DNA of 64,000 nt from Corynebacterium sphenisci DSM 44792. Lineage in GTDB: Bacteria; Actinomycetota; Actinomycetes; Mycobacteriales; Mycobacteriaceae. Shown here one piece after another: positions 56,623 to 64,000 of this stretch. The notes beneath the pieces were generated by a model. That model had not been told where the DNA came from. It saw nothing but the letters and a program-made list of their open reading frames with translations, and made no database searches. The stretch lies in the NCBI RefSeq assembly GCF_001941505.1, contig NZ_CP009248.1, positions 2,108,001-2,172,000 of the forward strand, in the 5' to 3' direction. A program made the translations under genes and the position numbers. How positions within the stretch are numbered: the first letter of the stretch is position 1; the number at the start of each line of letters is the position of its first letter.

Positions 56623-58989
56623 CTACTCGGCGCCGGCGACCGCGGGATCCCCGGTCGCATCGGGGTCATCCTCCGCGGCGACCACCGAGTTCGCCCCGGC
56701 GGCGTGCGCGAACAGCCGCGGCAGGGTGTCCCGCCAGGCCCGCTCCAGCTCGGCGAGCGGGATCTCGAACCCGGCGTCGCCGGTGATCCGCAGCACCGGC
56801 TCATCGGCGAGCACCTCGCCGATCCGGGCGGCCGGCAGGTCGAGTTCCGCGGCCCGGGCGAGGACCTCGTCGAGGCGCTCCGCCGGCACCGCGACCAGCG
56901 CCCGGGAGGCCGATTCGGAGAACAGCGCCACGAAGGGGTCGGCGTGCACCTGCGCCGGGTCCACCGCGAGGCCGACCCCGGAGGTCACCGCCGCCTCGAC
57001 CAGGGCCTGGGCCAGCCCGCCCTCGGAGAGGTCCCGGGCGGCGGTGGCCGGGTGCGCCCCGGCGGCGGCGAGGGTGCCGTGGAAGAAGCCCACCAGCTTC
57101 GCCTCCTCGGCGAGATCCACCCGCGGCGGCATCCCGGCCAGCGCGTCATGGGCGACCTGCTGCCAGATGGAGCCGCCGAGCTCGTCGGCGGTGGCCCCGA
57201 GCAGCACCAGCTGCTCCCCGGGGGCGGTGCCCAGCCGGTTGCCGATCGCGTCGGCGACGTCGTCGATGACGCCGAGCACCGCGACCACCGGGGTGGGCAG
57301 GATGGGCTCCTCGCCGGTCTGGTTGTAGAAGGAGACGTTGCCGCCGGTGACCGGCACCTCCAGTTCGGCGGCGCCGTCGGCCAGGCCGCGCACCGCCTCG
57401 GCGAACTGCCACATCACGTCCGGGTTCTCCGGGGAGCCGAAGTTCAGGCAGTTCGACACCGCGTAGGGCAGCGCCCCGGTGACCGCGACGTTGCGGTGCG
57501 CCTCGGCCAGGGCCAGCCGGGCCCCGGTGCGCGGGTCGAGCTTGGTGTACCGCCCGGAGGCGTCGGTGGCCACCGCCACCCCGCGGCCGGTGTCCTCGTT
57601 GACCCGCAGCACCCCGGCCTCGGCGTCCTTCGCGGCGATGGTGTTGCCGCGCACGTAGCGGTCGTACTGCTCGGTGATGTGCGCCCGGGAGCACAGCGCC
57701 GGGGAGGCGGCCATGGCCAGCACCGTCTCCCGCAGCGCCGCCGGCCCGGCGGGCCGGGCGAGATCCGGCTCGGCCTGCAGCGCGTCCTGCCACGCCGGCC
57801 GGGCGTAGGGCCGGTGGTAGGTGGGGCCCTCGTCGGCGATGGTGGCCGGGGGCGCGTCCACGACGACCTTGCCGCCGTGGGTGACCACGAGGTTCTCCCC
57901 CTCGGTGACCTCGCCGATATCGGCGGCGAGCACATCCCATTTGGCGCAGATCCCCAGGAACCGGTCCAGGTCCTCGGGCTTCACCACGGCGCACATCCGC
58001 TCCTGGGATTCGGAGGAGAGGATCTCCGCGGCGGTCATCCCCTCGGCGCGCAGGTGCACCCGGTCCAGGTCCACCGCCATGCCGCCGTCGCCGGCGGCGG
58101 CGAGCTCGGAGATGGCGCAGGACAGCCCGGCGCCGCCGAGGTCCTGGATGCCGACGACCACGCCGGCGGCGTAGAGCTCCAGGCAGCATTCGATGAGCAC
58201 CTTCTCCGCGAAGGGGTCGCCGACCTGCACCGCGGGCAGTTTGCGCTCGGCGCCGTCCTCGAAGGTGTCGGAGGCGAGCACGGAGACCCCGCCGATGCCG
58301 TCCAGGCCGGTGCGGGAGCCGAAGAGCACCACCCGGTTGCCGGTGCCGGAGGCGAAGGCCAGGTGCAGGTCATCGCTGCGCAGGGTGCCCACGCACAGCG
58401 CGTTGACCAGGGGGTTGCCCGCGTAGGAGGCGTCGAAGACGGTTTCCCCGCCGATGTTCGGCAGGCCCAGGCAGTTGCCGTAGCCGCCGACCCCGGCGAC
58501 CACCCCGGGCAGCACCCGCTGGGTGTCCGGGGCCTCGGCGGGGCCGAAGCGCAGCTGGTCCATCACCGCCACCGGGCGGGCGCCCATGGCCATGATGTCG
58601 CGGACGATGCCGCCGACGCCGGTGGCGGCGCCCTGGTAGGGCTCCACGTAGGAGGGGTGGTTGTGGGACTCGACCTTGAAGGTCACCGCCCAGCCGTCGC
58701 CGATGTCGACCACCCCGGCGTTCTCGCCGATCCCGGCGAGCATCTTCTCCCGCATGCCGGCGGTGGTGGTCTCCCCGAAGTACCTCAGGTGCACCTTGGA
58801 GGACTTGTAGGAGCAGTGCTCGGACCACATCACCGAGTACATGGCGAGTTCGGCGTCGGTGGGCCGGCGGCCCAGGATCTCCCGGATCCGGGCGTACTCG
58901 TCCTCCTTCAGGCCGAGTTCGGCCCAGGGCTGCGCCAGCTCCGGGGTGGCCGCGGCGCGGTCGACGGTGTCATCGTGGACGTCGGTCAT
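56623..58989 (-). CDS. purL: Phosphoribosylformylglycinamidine synthase subunit PurL
   Basis: Large subunit of FGAM synthase, fourth purine step; 788 residues, full length for the small-PurL class. '[22 protein letters not shown]', '[28 protein letters not shown]', '[17 protein letters not shown]', '[16 protein letters not shown]' and '[16 protein letters not shown]' are all there. ATG with AGGAGG 5 nt upstream. purS-purQ-purL are in this order. Confidence 0.95.
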   Translation of the reverse strand: MTDVHDDTVDRAAATPELAQPWAELGLKEDEYARIREILGRRPTDAELAMYSVMWSEHCSYKSSKVHLRYFGETTTAGMREKMLAGIGENAGVVDIGDGWAVTFKVESHNHPSYVEPYQGAATGVGGIVRDIMAMGARPVAVMDQLRFGPAEAPDTQRVLPGVVAGVGGYGNCLGLPNIGGETVFDASYAGNPLVNALCVGTLRSDDLHLAFASGTGNRVVLFGSRTGLDGIGGVSVLASDTFEDGAERKLPAVQVGDPFAEKVLIECCLELYAAGVVVGIQDLGGAGLSCAISELAAAGDGGMAVDLDRVHLRAEGMTAAEILSSESQERMCAVVKPEDLDRFLGICAKWDVLAADIGEVTEGENLVVTHGGKVVVDAPPATIADEGPTYHRPYARPAWQDALQAEPDLARPAGPAALRETVLAMAASPALCSRAHITEQYDRYVRGNTIAAKDAEAGVLRVNEDTGRGVAVATDASGRYTKLDPRTGARLALAEAHRNVAVTGALPYAVSNCLNFGSPENPDVMWQFAEAVRGLADGAAELEVPVTGGNVSFYNQTGEEPILPTPVVAVLGVIDDVADAIGNRLGTAPGEQLVLLGATADELGGSIWQQVAHDALAGMPPRVDLAEEAKLVGFFHGTLAAAGAHPATAARDLSEGGLAQALVEAAVTSGVGLAVDPAQVHADPFVALFSESASRALVAVPAERLDEVLARAAELDLPAARIGEVLADEPVLRITGDAGFEIPLAELERAWRDTLPRLFAHAAGANSVVAAEDDPDATGDPAVAGAE

Positions 58990-58999
58990 GGGGGGCCTC

Positions 59000-59668
59000 C
59001 TAGGCGATCGCCGACACGGCGGACAGGAACAGCTGCAGGCCGTCGACGGAGGGCCCGGTGAGGGCCTCCACGGCGTGCTCGGGATGGGGCATCAGGCCGA
59101 CGACCCGGCCGTCGGCGCTGCACACCCCGGCGATGTCGTTGACGGAGCCGTTGGGGTTGTCCACGTAGCGGAACACCACCCGGCCCTCGGCCTCCAGCTC
59201 CTCGATCACGGCGGGCTGCGCCTGGAAGCGGCCCTCGCCGTGCTTGGAGGGGATCAGGATCCGGGAGCCGGCGTCGAGCCGGCCGGTCCAGGCGGTGCCG
59301 GTGTTCTCCACGGTGAGCTCGATGTCCCGGCAGACGAAGTGCAGGCCCTCGTTGCGGGTGAGCGCCCCGGGCAGCAGCCCGGCCTCGGTGAGGATCTGGA
59401 AGCCGTTGCAGATGCCCAGCACCGGCAGCCCGCCGCGGGCGGCGTCCACCACCGAGCGCATCACCGGCGCCAGCGCCGAGATCGCCCCGGAGCGCAGGTA
59501 GTCGCCGTAGGAGAAGCCGCCGGGGACCACCACCGCGTCGACGCCGCGCAAGTCGGCGTCGGCGTGCCAGAGGGCCACCGGTTCGGCGCCGGCCAGGCGC
59601 GCCGCGCGGGCGGCGTCGACGTCGTCGAGGGTGCCGGGGAAGGTGATGACGCCGATCCGGGCGGTCAC
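59000..59668 (-). CDS. purQ: FGAM synthase glutaminase subunit PurQ
   Basis: Class-I glutaminase supplying ammonia to PurL; 222 residues. Nucleophile Cys in '[11 protein letters not shown]', '[11 protein letters not shown]', the His-Glu in '[10 protein letters not shown]'. GTG start overlapping the purS stop (GTGA). Confidence 0.95.
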   Translation of the reverse strand: MTARIGVITFPGTLDDVDAARAARLAGAEPVALWHADADLRGVDAVVVPGGFSYGDYLRSGAISALAPVMRSVVDAARGGLPVLGICNGFQILTEAGLLPGALTRNEGLHFVCRDIELTVENTGTAWTGRLDAGSRILIPSKHGEGRFQAQPAVIEELEAEGRVVFRYVDNPNGSVNDIAGVCSADGRVVGLMPHPEHAVEALTGPSVDGLQLFLSAVSAIA

Positions 59669-59907
59669 TGCTCCCCCTCGCGGAGGATCTCGTAGTCCTC
59701 GATCACGGTGTTGGCGAGCAGGGTGGCGGCCAGCTCGTCGAGCTGGGCGTCGCTGACCTCCCCGTCGAGCTCCAGCTCGAAGCGCTTGCCCTGGCGGACG
59801 TCGGCGACGCCGGTGACGCCGATGCGCCCCAGGGCGCGGTGGACGGCCTGCCCCTGGGGGTCGAGGATTTCGGCCTTGGGCATGACATGGACGACTACGC
59901 GGGCCAC
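59665..59907 (-). CDS. purS: FGAM synthase small subunit PurS
   Basis: Structural subunit linking PurQ and PurL; 80 residues. '[28 protein letters not shown]' is the family start, and '[11 protein letters not shown]' follows. GTG start with AGGAG 6 nt upstream; the -10 TAAGCT at 59981-59986 (minus) would give a 70-nt leader. Confidence 0.92.
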   Translation of the reverse strand: MARVVVHVMPKAEILDPQGQAVHRALGRIGVTGVADVRQGKRFELELDGEVSDAQLDELAATLLANTVIEDYEILREGEQ

Positions 59908-60336
59908 GCTTGACTCCTGGTGTTGGGGTTTCCGGGGGTGGGGCGCGCGGCGCCGGGCGGCGCCGCCGGTCCCGCGGCACAGCTTAGCCGGTGGGGCCCG
60001 GCGCGGGCCCCCGGTCCCGCTTCCGCGGCGGCACCCCCGCACCGTCCGGGGCGGGCCCAAGCGTCACCGCCCCCACCCCGCATCCGGGGGGGGAGATGTC
60101 ATCCTTGCGCAACCAAATAAATACAAAGGTTTTATCCCAATGGTTGCACAGCACTACCTATTGTTCGCTGGTCGAGGGCGCTTTCGCCCGCCCGGCGCGC
60201 CCCTCCCCCATGCCGGGGGTCGCAAAATTATTTTCAGAAATTTCCCACATGGGGTTCCGATACCCGGAGCGGCCCCGTACGGTGGGCCCCACTCACCCCC
60301 CAGCTGTAGTCCCATGCACCCAACCAGGGAGAAATC
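59908..60336. other. Intergenic region leading into the AT-richer islet
   Basis: The first part up to about 60090 is GC-rich and holds the purS leader. From about 60100 the composition drops: 'AACCAAATAAATACAAAGGTTTTATCCC' and 'AAAATTATTTTCAGAAATTTCCC' are rare in this genome. Between these no gene was found. A plausible promoter, -35 TTCCGA (60255-60260), 17 nt, -10 TACGGT (60278-60283), serves the next gene. Confidence 0.7.
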
Positions 60337-60834
60337 ATGATTCACAGCAGGACCCGACGGACTATCGGCGCACTGGCTTGCGCCATGACCGTCGTGAGCA
60401 CACCAATTGCAATGGCCGACACCAACCCCGCCACCGTGCCACTCACAAAGATTGGCGATGCGGTCGAAGACGGTGGCGGCACCACGGACCCGGCAACCGC
60501 CTACCACTCCGCGTGGGCCCCTGGAGGTGCCGGATCGGGTATCGTGCTGGGCGTCTACGGAACGAACCGATACGTGCACAACGCACGGATCACCTATGAG
60601 CCGGGCACTAGCTATGGCACCTCGGATACATGCGTGGATCTCTTTGCCATTTCCTACTACGACAACGGCAAGAGGCATGTCAGGACCGCCGGCCGGCAGT
60701 GTGGTAGCGGACTCACCTCACAGAACTTCCGAATCCGCCGGAATCTGGATCAGGGCTCGCCATTCTGCGCACGCATCCGCATCGGGAATGAATGGTCCAA
60801 TCGGGCATGCGTCACGATCAAGAGGACCGTGTAG
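60337..60834 (+). CDS. Secreted cysteine-containing protein of unknown function
   Basis: Not recognised. 165 residues with a Sec signal peptide, predicted cut after 'IAMA' (residue 27). The mature part of 138 residues holds four Cys (99, 122, 144, 158), which could make two disulfides, many Tyr/Gly/Asn and few Ala, unlike its neighbours. No known enzymatic motif. RBS GGGAG 8 nt before ATG. The DNA and codon choice are visibly less GC-rich than the surroundings, suggesting acquisition. The next gene starts on the next base after the stop, so they are one operon. Confidence 0.7.
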   Translation: MIHSRTRRTIGALACAMTVVSTPIAMADTNPATVPLTKIGDAVEDGGGTTDPATAYHSAWAPGGAGSGIVLGVYGTNRYVHNARITYEPGTSYGTSDTCVDLFAISYYDNGKRHVRTAGRQCGSGLTSQNFRIRRNLDQGSPFCARIRIGNEWSNRACVTIKRTV

Positions 60835-61110
60835 ATGAACGACTTCTTCAATCCCATCGGTAACGTCCTCACACTCACCGGCTTTTTCGCTACGCCACTC
60901 ATCCTCACTCTGTTCTACCCCGTGCTCGCGATCTACGCGGTGGTGCAGCTGCGCAAGATCCGCAAGGCCACCGAGGCCCGCGCCACGCCGCCGGCGGCCG
61001 CCGCGACCGTCGCGACCGCCGCCCCGGTGCGCGGTCCGGCCCCGGAGACCGCCGGCGCCCCGGCGCGCACCGCGGCCGGGGAGCCCGGATCCCCGGGCGC
61101 ACCGGACTGA
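60835..61110 (+). CDS. Small hybrid membrane protein (91 aa)
   Basis: Unrecognised. Residues 1-40 encode one long hydrophobic region ('LTLTGFFATPLILTLFYPVLAIYAVVQL') in the less GC-rich DNA; residues 41-91 are a basic then Ala/Pro-rich tail in the typical GC-rich DNA, so the composition changes within the gene near 60930. It starts directly after the secreted protein's stop, consistent with translation coupling. No RBS of its own is evident. A partner or immunity-type membrane protein is possible but not shown. Confidence 0.55.
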   Translation: MNDFFNPIGNVLTLTGFFATPLILTLFYPVLAIYAVVQLRKIRKATEARATPPAAAATVATAAPVRGPAPETAGAPARTAAGEPGSPGAPD

Positions 61111-61145
61111 CCCGGCGCCCCGGCAATCGGATCGGGCATGGCCCC

Positions 61146-61151
61146 TACACT
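61146..61151 (+). promoter_or_regulatory. Leaderless -10 before the CHAP-like gene
   Basis: TACACT, 7 nt before ATG 61159. Confidence 0.5.
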
Positions 61152-61158
61152 GGCGGCC

Positions 61159-61767
61159 ATGCCCGATTCGCGTCCCCCGGCGGGGATCGTCGCCCTCGGC
61201 GCCGTCTTCGTCCTCTCCGCCGCGCTGCTGCTGCTCGCGCCGGTGCGCTGGCTGGCCACCCCGGAGCAGCGGGTGCCGGAACCGCCCGCGGCCGCCCCCG
61301 GCTACCAGCACGCGATCCACGCCGTGGTCGCCGTGGAGGCCGAGCGCGGCGAGGCCGAGGGCGATCCCGGCTACCGGGGGGACCGGGGCGAGTGGTCGGC
61401 GGCCTTCGCCGCCTGGGTGCTGGAGTCGGCGGGGCTGCCGCCGGGCGAGCCCGGCCGGCTGCCCCGCGACCCGGCGCAGCTGCGCGCCGACTTCGCCGCC
61501 CACGGCGCCTTCCTCGACGCCCCCGACTACGCCCCGCACCCCGGGGACGTGATCTTCCACCGCGGCCCCCTCGGCGAGCACTGCGCGGTGCTGCTCCGGG
61601 TGTCCGGGGACACCGTCACCGCCGCCGGCGGCGATGAGCTGGGCCGGATCCGGGTCACCAGCTACGACCTGCGCTCCCGGCGCGGGGTGCTCGGCTTCGG
61701 CCGGACCGGGATGCTCGAGGAGGCCCGGCTGGCTACAGCGGGAGATGCTCCTCCAGCAGGTCGATGA
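61159..61767 (+). CDS. Membrane-anchored CHAP-like protein lacking the catalytic cysteine
   Basis: 202 residues. One N-terminal membrane segment (10-30), then a domain resembling CHAP amidases: 'EWSAAFAAWVLESAGL' (78-92) matches the usual W-C-A-x-F-V-x-W block, and 'PHPGDVIFHRGPLGEHCAVLLRVSGDTVTAAGG' matches the P-G-D-x-x-F...H block, with His141 retained. The Cys of W-C-A is Ser80. The active-site Cys is thus missing, so it is either inactive or uses Ser. Its 3' end overlaps the next gene by 35 bases on the other strand. Confidence 0.72.
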   Translation: MPDSRPPAGIVALGAVFVLSAALLLLAPVRWLATPEQRVPEPPAAAPGYQHAIHAVVAVEAERGEAEGDPGYRGDRGEWSAAFAAWVLESAGLPPGEPGRLPRDPAQLRADFAAHGAFLDAPDYAPHPGDVIFHRGPLGEHCAVLLRVSGDTVTAAGGDELGRIRVTSYDLRSRRGVLGFGRTGMLEEARLATAGDAPPAGR

Positions 61768-61993
61768 TCGCGTCCCCGTCGGGTTCGGCGTCGACGTCGA
61801 AGCGGCCCACCACCGCCCCGGCCGGGTCATGCACCCGCAGTTCGCCGACCTCGTCGACCACGATGTGCAGCCCGCGCATCAGGAACTCGTCGTTGAGCTC
61901 CGCGAGCAGATCCCGGTGCCGGCCGGCGGTGACCAGCACCACGTGGCCGATGAGCTCCTCGAGGGTGACCTCGCGTCCATCCAGGGTGCGCAT
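61733..61993 (-). CDS. Conserved hypothetical protein (86 aa)
   Basis: Unrecognised. Small soluble acidic protein: 'VVLVTAGRHRDLLAELNDEFLMRGLHIVVDEVGELRVHDPAGAVVG' (strand/helix/strand). No Cys. Leaderless: TATCCT (62000-62005) 6 nt before ATG. 3' end overlaps the CHAP-like gene. Confidence 0.55.
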   Translation of the reverse strand: MRTLDGREVTLEELIGHVVLVTAGRHRDLLAELNDEFLMRGLHIVVDEVGELRVHDPAGAVVGRFDVDAEPDGDAIIDLLEEHLPL

Positions 61994-62028
61994 GCCCCCA
62001 GGATAGGCGGCCCCGGCCCCGGCGCGGC

Positions 62029-62769
62029 TCAGGCGGCGAGCCGGCCCGCGGCCGCGGCGTAGCCCTCCGGCCGGGCCCCGGCGGCCAGCGCCGCGTCGAC
62101 GATGCCGAGCAGCTCCCGGCGCACCCGGGGCCGGCCCAGCCGGGACGCCGCCGCGGAGAGCCGGATCGGCCGGCCGGCGGCGATCGAGCGGGTCACCGCC
62201 GCGCCCACCGCCCGCCGCCAGGCCGCGGAGCCGCCGAAGCCCTCGCCCAGCGCGAGCACCCGGATCGGCTCGGCCCGGCCGGTGCGCAGATGGTGGATCG
62301 CGTGGGCGTCGGCGGCGATCCGGAAGCCCAGCTCCGCGGCCGCCGAGCGCGCCCCCGGGGAGAGCAGCCAGCGCGGCGGGGCGAGCAGATCGGTGCCCAG
62401 CCCCAGCGCCGCCAGCTGCCGGGAGGCCGCGGCCAGCCGCAGCCGGGCCTCATGGTGATCCAGGGCGGCCAGCTCCCCGCGCCGGCCCCGGGCGGAGACG
62501 TCGTAGCCGGCGAGCAGCAGCTCCGCCCCGGCGGCGCGGCGCCGGCGCAGCCAGGCCAGCGTGGCCGGGCAGTCCCGCAGCGCCTGATCCCGGCCCTGGT
62601 GCGGGGCGACCAGCAGCGCCGGGGCGATTCCGCGGGAGCGCAAGTCGGCGTCGACCCGGGCCGCGGCGAGCAGGGTGTCGCCCCGGATCCCGGACAGGGA
62701 GACCAGCAGCCGTGGCGCGGCCGACGGGGCGGGCGGGGCCGGCGCGGGCGGGCGGGGACTCTGGGCCAT
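62029..62769 (-). CDS. DUF2334 polysaccharide deacetylase-like protein
   Basis: 246 residues, soluble, after a Pro/Ala start. 'RLLVSLSGIRGDTLLAAARVDADLRSRGI' and 'LLLAGYDVSARGRRGELAALDHHEARLRLAAA' fit the DUF2334/NodB-like barrel of putative glycan deacetylases; the expected metal His/Asp are partly recognisable (GYDVS, LDHHEAR). The usual 'HxxxH' is not clear, so activity is uncertain. The start ATG 62769 is a guess; the frame is open to 62832. Confidence 0.65.
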   Translation of the reverse strand: MAQSPRPPAPAPPAPSAAPRLLVSLSGIRGDTLLAAARVDADLRSRGIAPALLVAPHQGRDQALRDCPATLAWLRRRRAAGAELLLAGYDVSARGRRGELAALDHHEARLRLAAASRQLAALGLGTDLLAPPRWLLSPGARSAAAELGFRIAADAHAIHHLRTGRAEPIRVLALGEGFGGSAAWRRAVGAAVTRSIAAGRPIRLSAAASRLGRPRVRRELLGIVDAALAAGARPEGYAAAAGRLAA

Positions 62770-62848
62770 GGCCCCAGCATGGCCGGCCCCGGTGAACGCC
62801 CGGTGGCCCGGGGATGAGGGGCGGCGGAACATCCGCCGGCCGGCGCCG

Positions 62849-63457
62849 CTAGTCCCAGTGCACCACCTCGTCGAGGGGCAGGCCCCGGCGCCAGCCGGCC
62901 CGCTCCAGATCGGGCCGGTCCGCCAGATGGGTCACCGGGCCCACGCACAACCAGGCCAGCGGGCGCACCGGGGCGGCCACGCCGAGGAAATCGGCGAGGA
63001 AGCCCTCCTCGTAGAAGCTCACCCAGCCCACCCCGAGGCCCTCCGCGGTCGCCGCCAGCCACAGGTTCTGGATGGCCAGCGCCACCGACAGCGGGCCGGT
63101 GTCGGCGATGGTGGCCCGGCCGAGCACATGCTCCCCGCCGCGGCGCGGATCGTAGGTCACCGCCACCCCGGTGCCCGCGGCGACGATGCCCTCGATCCGG
63201 ATCGGGTCGAACACCCGCCGCCGGCCCGGCGGCAGCGCCGCGGCGAACTCCGCCCGGCGGTCCAGGACATGGTCCCGGAACGCCGCCAGCCGCGCCGGAT
63301 CCCGGATCACGTGGAAGTCCCAGGGCTGGCTGTGCCCCACCGAGGGCGCGGCGTGGGCGGCGGCGAGCAGCCGGGTCAGGGTGGCCCGATCCACCCGCCC
63401 GCCGGTGAACTCGGCGCGCACGTCCCGGCGCCGCCGGATCGCCTCGTGCAGCTCCAC
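62849..63457 (-). CDS. bluB: 5,6-dimethylbenzimidazole synthase BluB
   Basis: Flavin-destroying enzyme that makes the lower ligand of cobalamin; 202 residues. 'RRRRDVRAEFTGGRVDRATLTRLLAAAHAAPSVGHSQPWDF' (FMN site), 'GRATIADTGPLSVALAIQNLWLAATAEGLGVGWVSFYEE' with the conserved Ala/Asp loop of BluB, and 'LAWLCVGPVTHL' at the C-terminus distinguish it from other nitroreductases. GTG start. Links the strain to B12 biosynthesis or remodelling. Confidence 0.85.
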   Translation of the reverse strand: MELHEAIRRRRDVRAEFTGGRVDRATLTRLLAAAHAAPSVGHSQPWDFHVIRDPARLAAFRDHVLDRRAEFAAALPPGRRRVFDPIRIEGIVAAGTGVAVTYDPRRGGEHVLGRATIADTGPLSVALAIQNLWLAATAEGLGVGWVSFYEEGFLADFLGVAAPVRPLAWLCVGPVTHLADRPDLERAGWRRGLPLDEVVHWD

Positions 63458-63473
63458 GCCCGCTCCCCCGGGC

Positions 63474-64000
63474 TCAGGCGGCGCCGGCGCGGCGCAGCAG
63501 CCAGGCGTACTCGAAGGCGGTCTCCCGCCATTTCGCGTAGCGCCCGGAGACCCCGCCGTGCCCGGCGCTCATCTCGGTCTTCAGCAGGAAGGGCCCGCCG
63601 CGGGCGCGCTCGCGCAGCCTGGCCACCCATTTCGCGGGCTCCACGTAGAGCACCCGGGTGTCGTTGAGGCTGGTCACCGCCAGGATCGGCGGGTAGTCGG
63701 CCTCCCGGATGTTCTCGTAGGGGGCGTAGGCGGCCATGTAGTCGTAGACCTCCGGGTCATGGTAGGGGTCGCCCCACTCGTCCCACTCCACCACGGTCAG
63801 CGGCAGCTCGGGTTTGAGCATGGAGGTCAGCGGGTCCACGAAGGGCACCACCGCCTCGATCCCGGCGAAGCGGTCCCCGGCGAGGTTGGCCACTGCGCCC
63901 ATCAGCATCCCCCCGGCGGAGCCGCCCTCGGCGACCATCCGGTCCGGGGCGGTCACCCCGGCGGCGATGAGATCGTCGGCGACCGCGATGAAGTCGGTGA
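63474..64000 (-). CDS. ptrB: Oligopeptidase B-like prolyl oligopeptidase (PtrB), N-terminus cut by window edge
   Basis: The visible C-terminal 175 codons are the catalytic domain of an S9 peptidase. 'MVAEGGSAGGMLMGAVANL' holds the Ser nucleophile (G-x-S-x-G), 'LAVTSLNDTRVLYVEPAKWVARLR' the Asp, and 'KTEMSAGHGGVSGRY' the His, in the oligopeptidase-B spacing. It cleaves after Arg/Lys in small peptides. The propeller domain and start lie beyond base 64000. Confidence 0.9.
   Translation of the reverse strand, partial: TDFIAVADDLIAAGVTAPDRMVAEGGSAGGMLMGAVANLAGDRFAGIEAVVPFVDPLTSMLKPELPLTVVEWDEWGDPYHDPEVYDYMAAYAPYENIREADYPPILAVTSLNDTRVLYVEPAKWVARLRERARGGPFLLKTEMSAGHGGVSGRYAKWRETAFEYAWLLRRAGAA

Noticed and set aside
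55948..59061. A 1037-codon plus-strand open frame across clpP and purL
   Set aside because: Low-complexity shadow of purL and the ClpP-like gene; purL has the real homology.

Overview
The window is a 64 kb piece of chromosome from a very GC-rich member of the Corynebacteriales, most likely a Corynebacterium. The evidence is RamA, Rpf1 beside a long-form CspA, mycothiol synthase (MshD), an LmeA-type DUF2993 protein, a Cys-to-Asp MurA placed directly upstream of the rRNA operon, and many genes with a TANNNT -10 hexamer 6-8 nt before the start codon (leaderless genes). Gene order around murA-rrn and from phoU to purF also resembles Mycobacterium. That synteny is from memory and was not searched.

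Layout. 1-12.8 kb: a purine-type permease cut by the window edge, a DUF3027 gene divergent from a glutaminyl-cyclase lipoprotein, a DUF2771 protein, cspA, rpf1 behind a c-di-AMP (ydaO-type) riboswitch, a helicase-associated protein with an XPB-like helicase, a DUF3239 protein, an esterase and a DapC-like aminotransferase. 12.9-18.7 kb: one rRNA operon (16S-23S-5S, minus strand) with two tandem promoters and boxA-like elements. 18.7-22.4 kb: murA, pduO, ramA and an enoyl-CoA hydratase. 22.5-27 kb: a cobalamin block in which one B12 riboswitch precedes a stand-alone MetE N-terminal domain and a second one, facing it, precedes cbiMNQO. 27-30.3 kb: cysK-cysE with a McbR-like operator, small genes and five tRNAs. 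30.4-37.1 kb: cydABDC-dusB. 37.2-43.7 kb: phoU, pstSCAB with a PHO box, mshD and a GlnR-type regulator. 43.7-50.6 kb: lmeA-like, nitrobindin-like, pabC, ygfZ, DUF3073, purM, purF and an SCP-like gene. 50.6-56.4 kb: a double-hotdog thioesterase, arsC-acr3, ccdA-dsbA, and a regulator convergent with a ClpP-like gene. 56.6-59.9 kb: purSQL. 60.1-60.9 kb: a visibly less GC-rich islet with a secreted Cys-containing protein and a small hybrid membrane protein. The end holds a CHAP-like protein lacking its Cys, two poorly known proteins, bluB and a truncated oligopeptidase gene.

Functional themes. Cobalamin: two B12 riboswitches, CbiMNQO cobalt uptake, PduO adenosyltransferase and BluB. Phosphate: phoU and pst. 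Sulfur/methionine: cysK, cysE and the MetE fragment. Purines: purM, purF and purSQL. Energy: cytochrome bd with its assembly transporter. The most unusual items are the orphan MetE N-domain under a B12 riboswitch, a CydD lacking most of its ATPase helical subdomain, the AT-richer secreted/membrane pair, the Cys-less CHAP protein, and divergent genes whose leaderless promoters share one palindromic -10.
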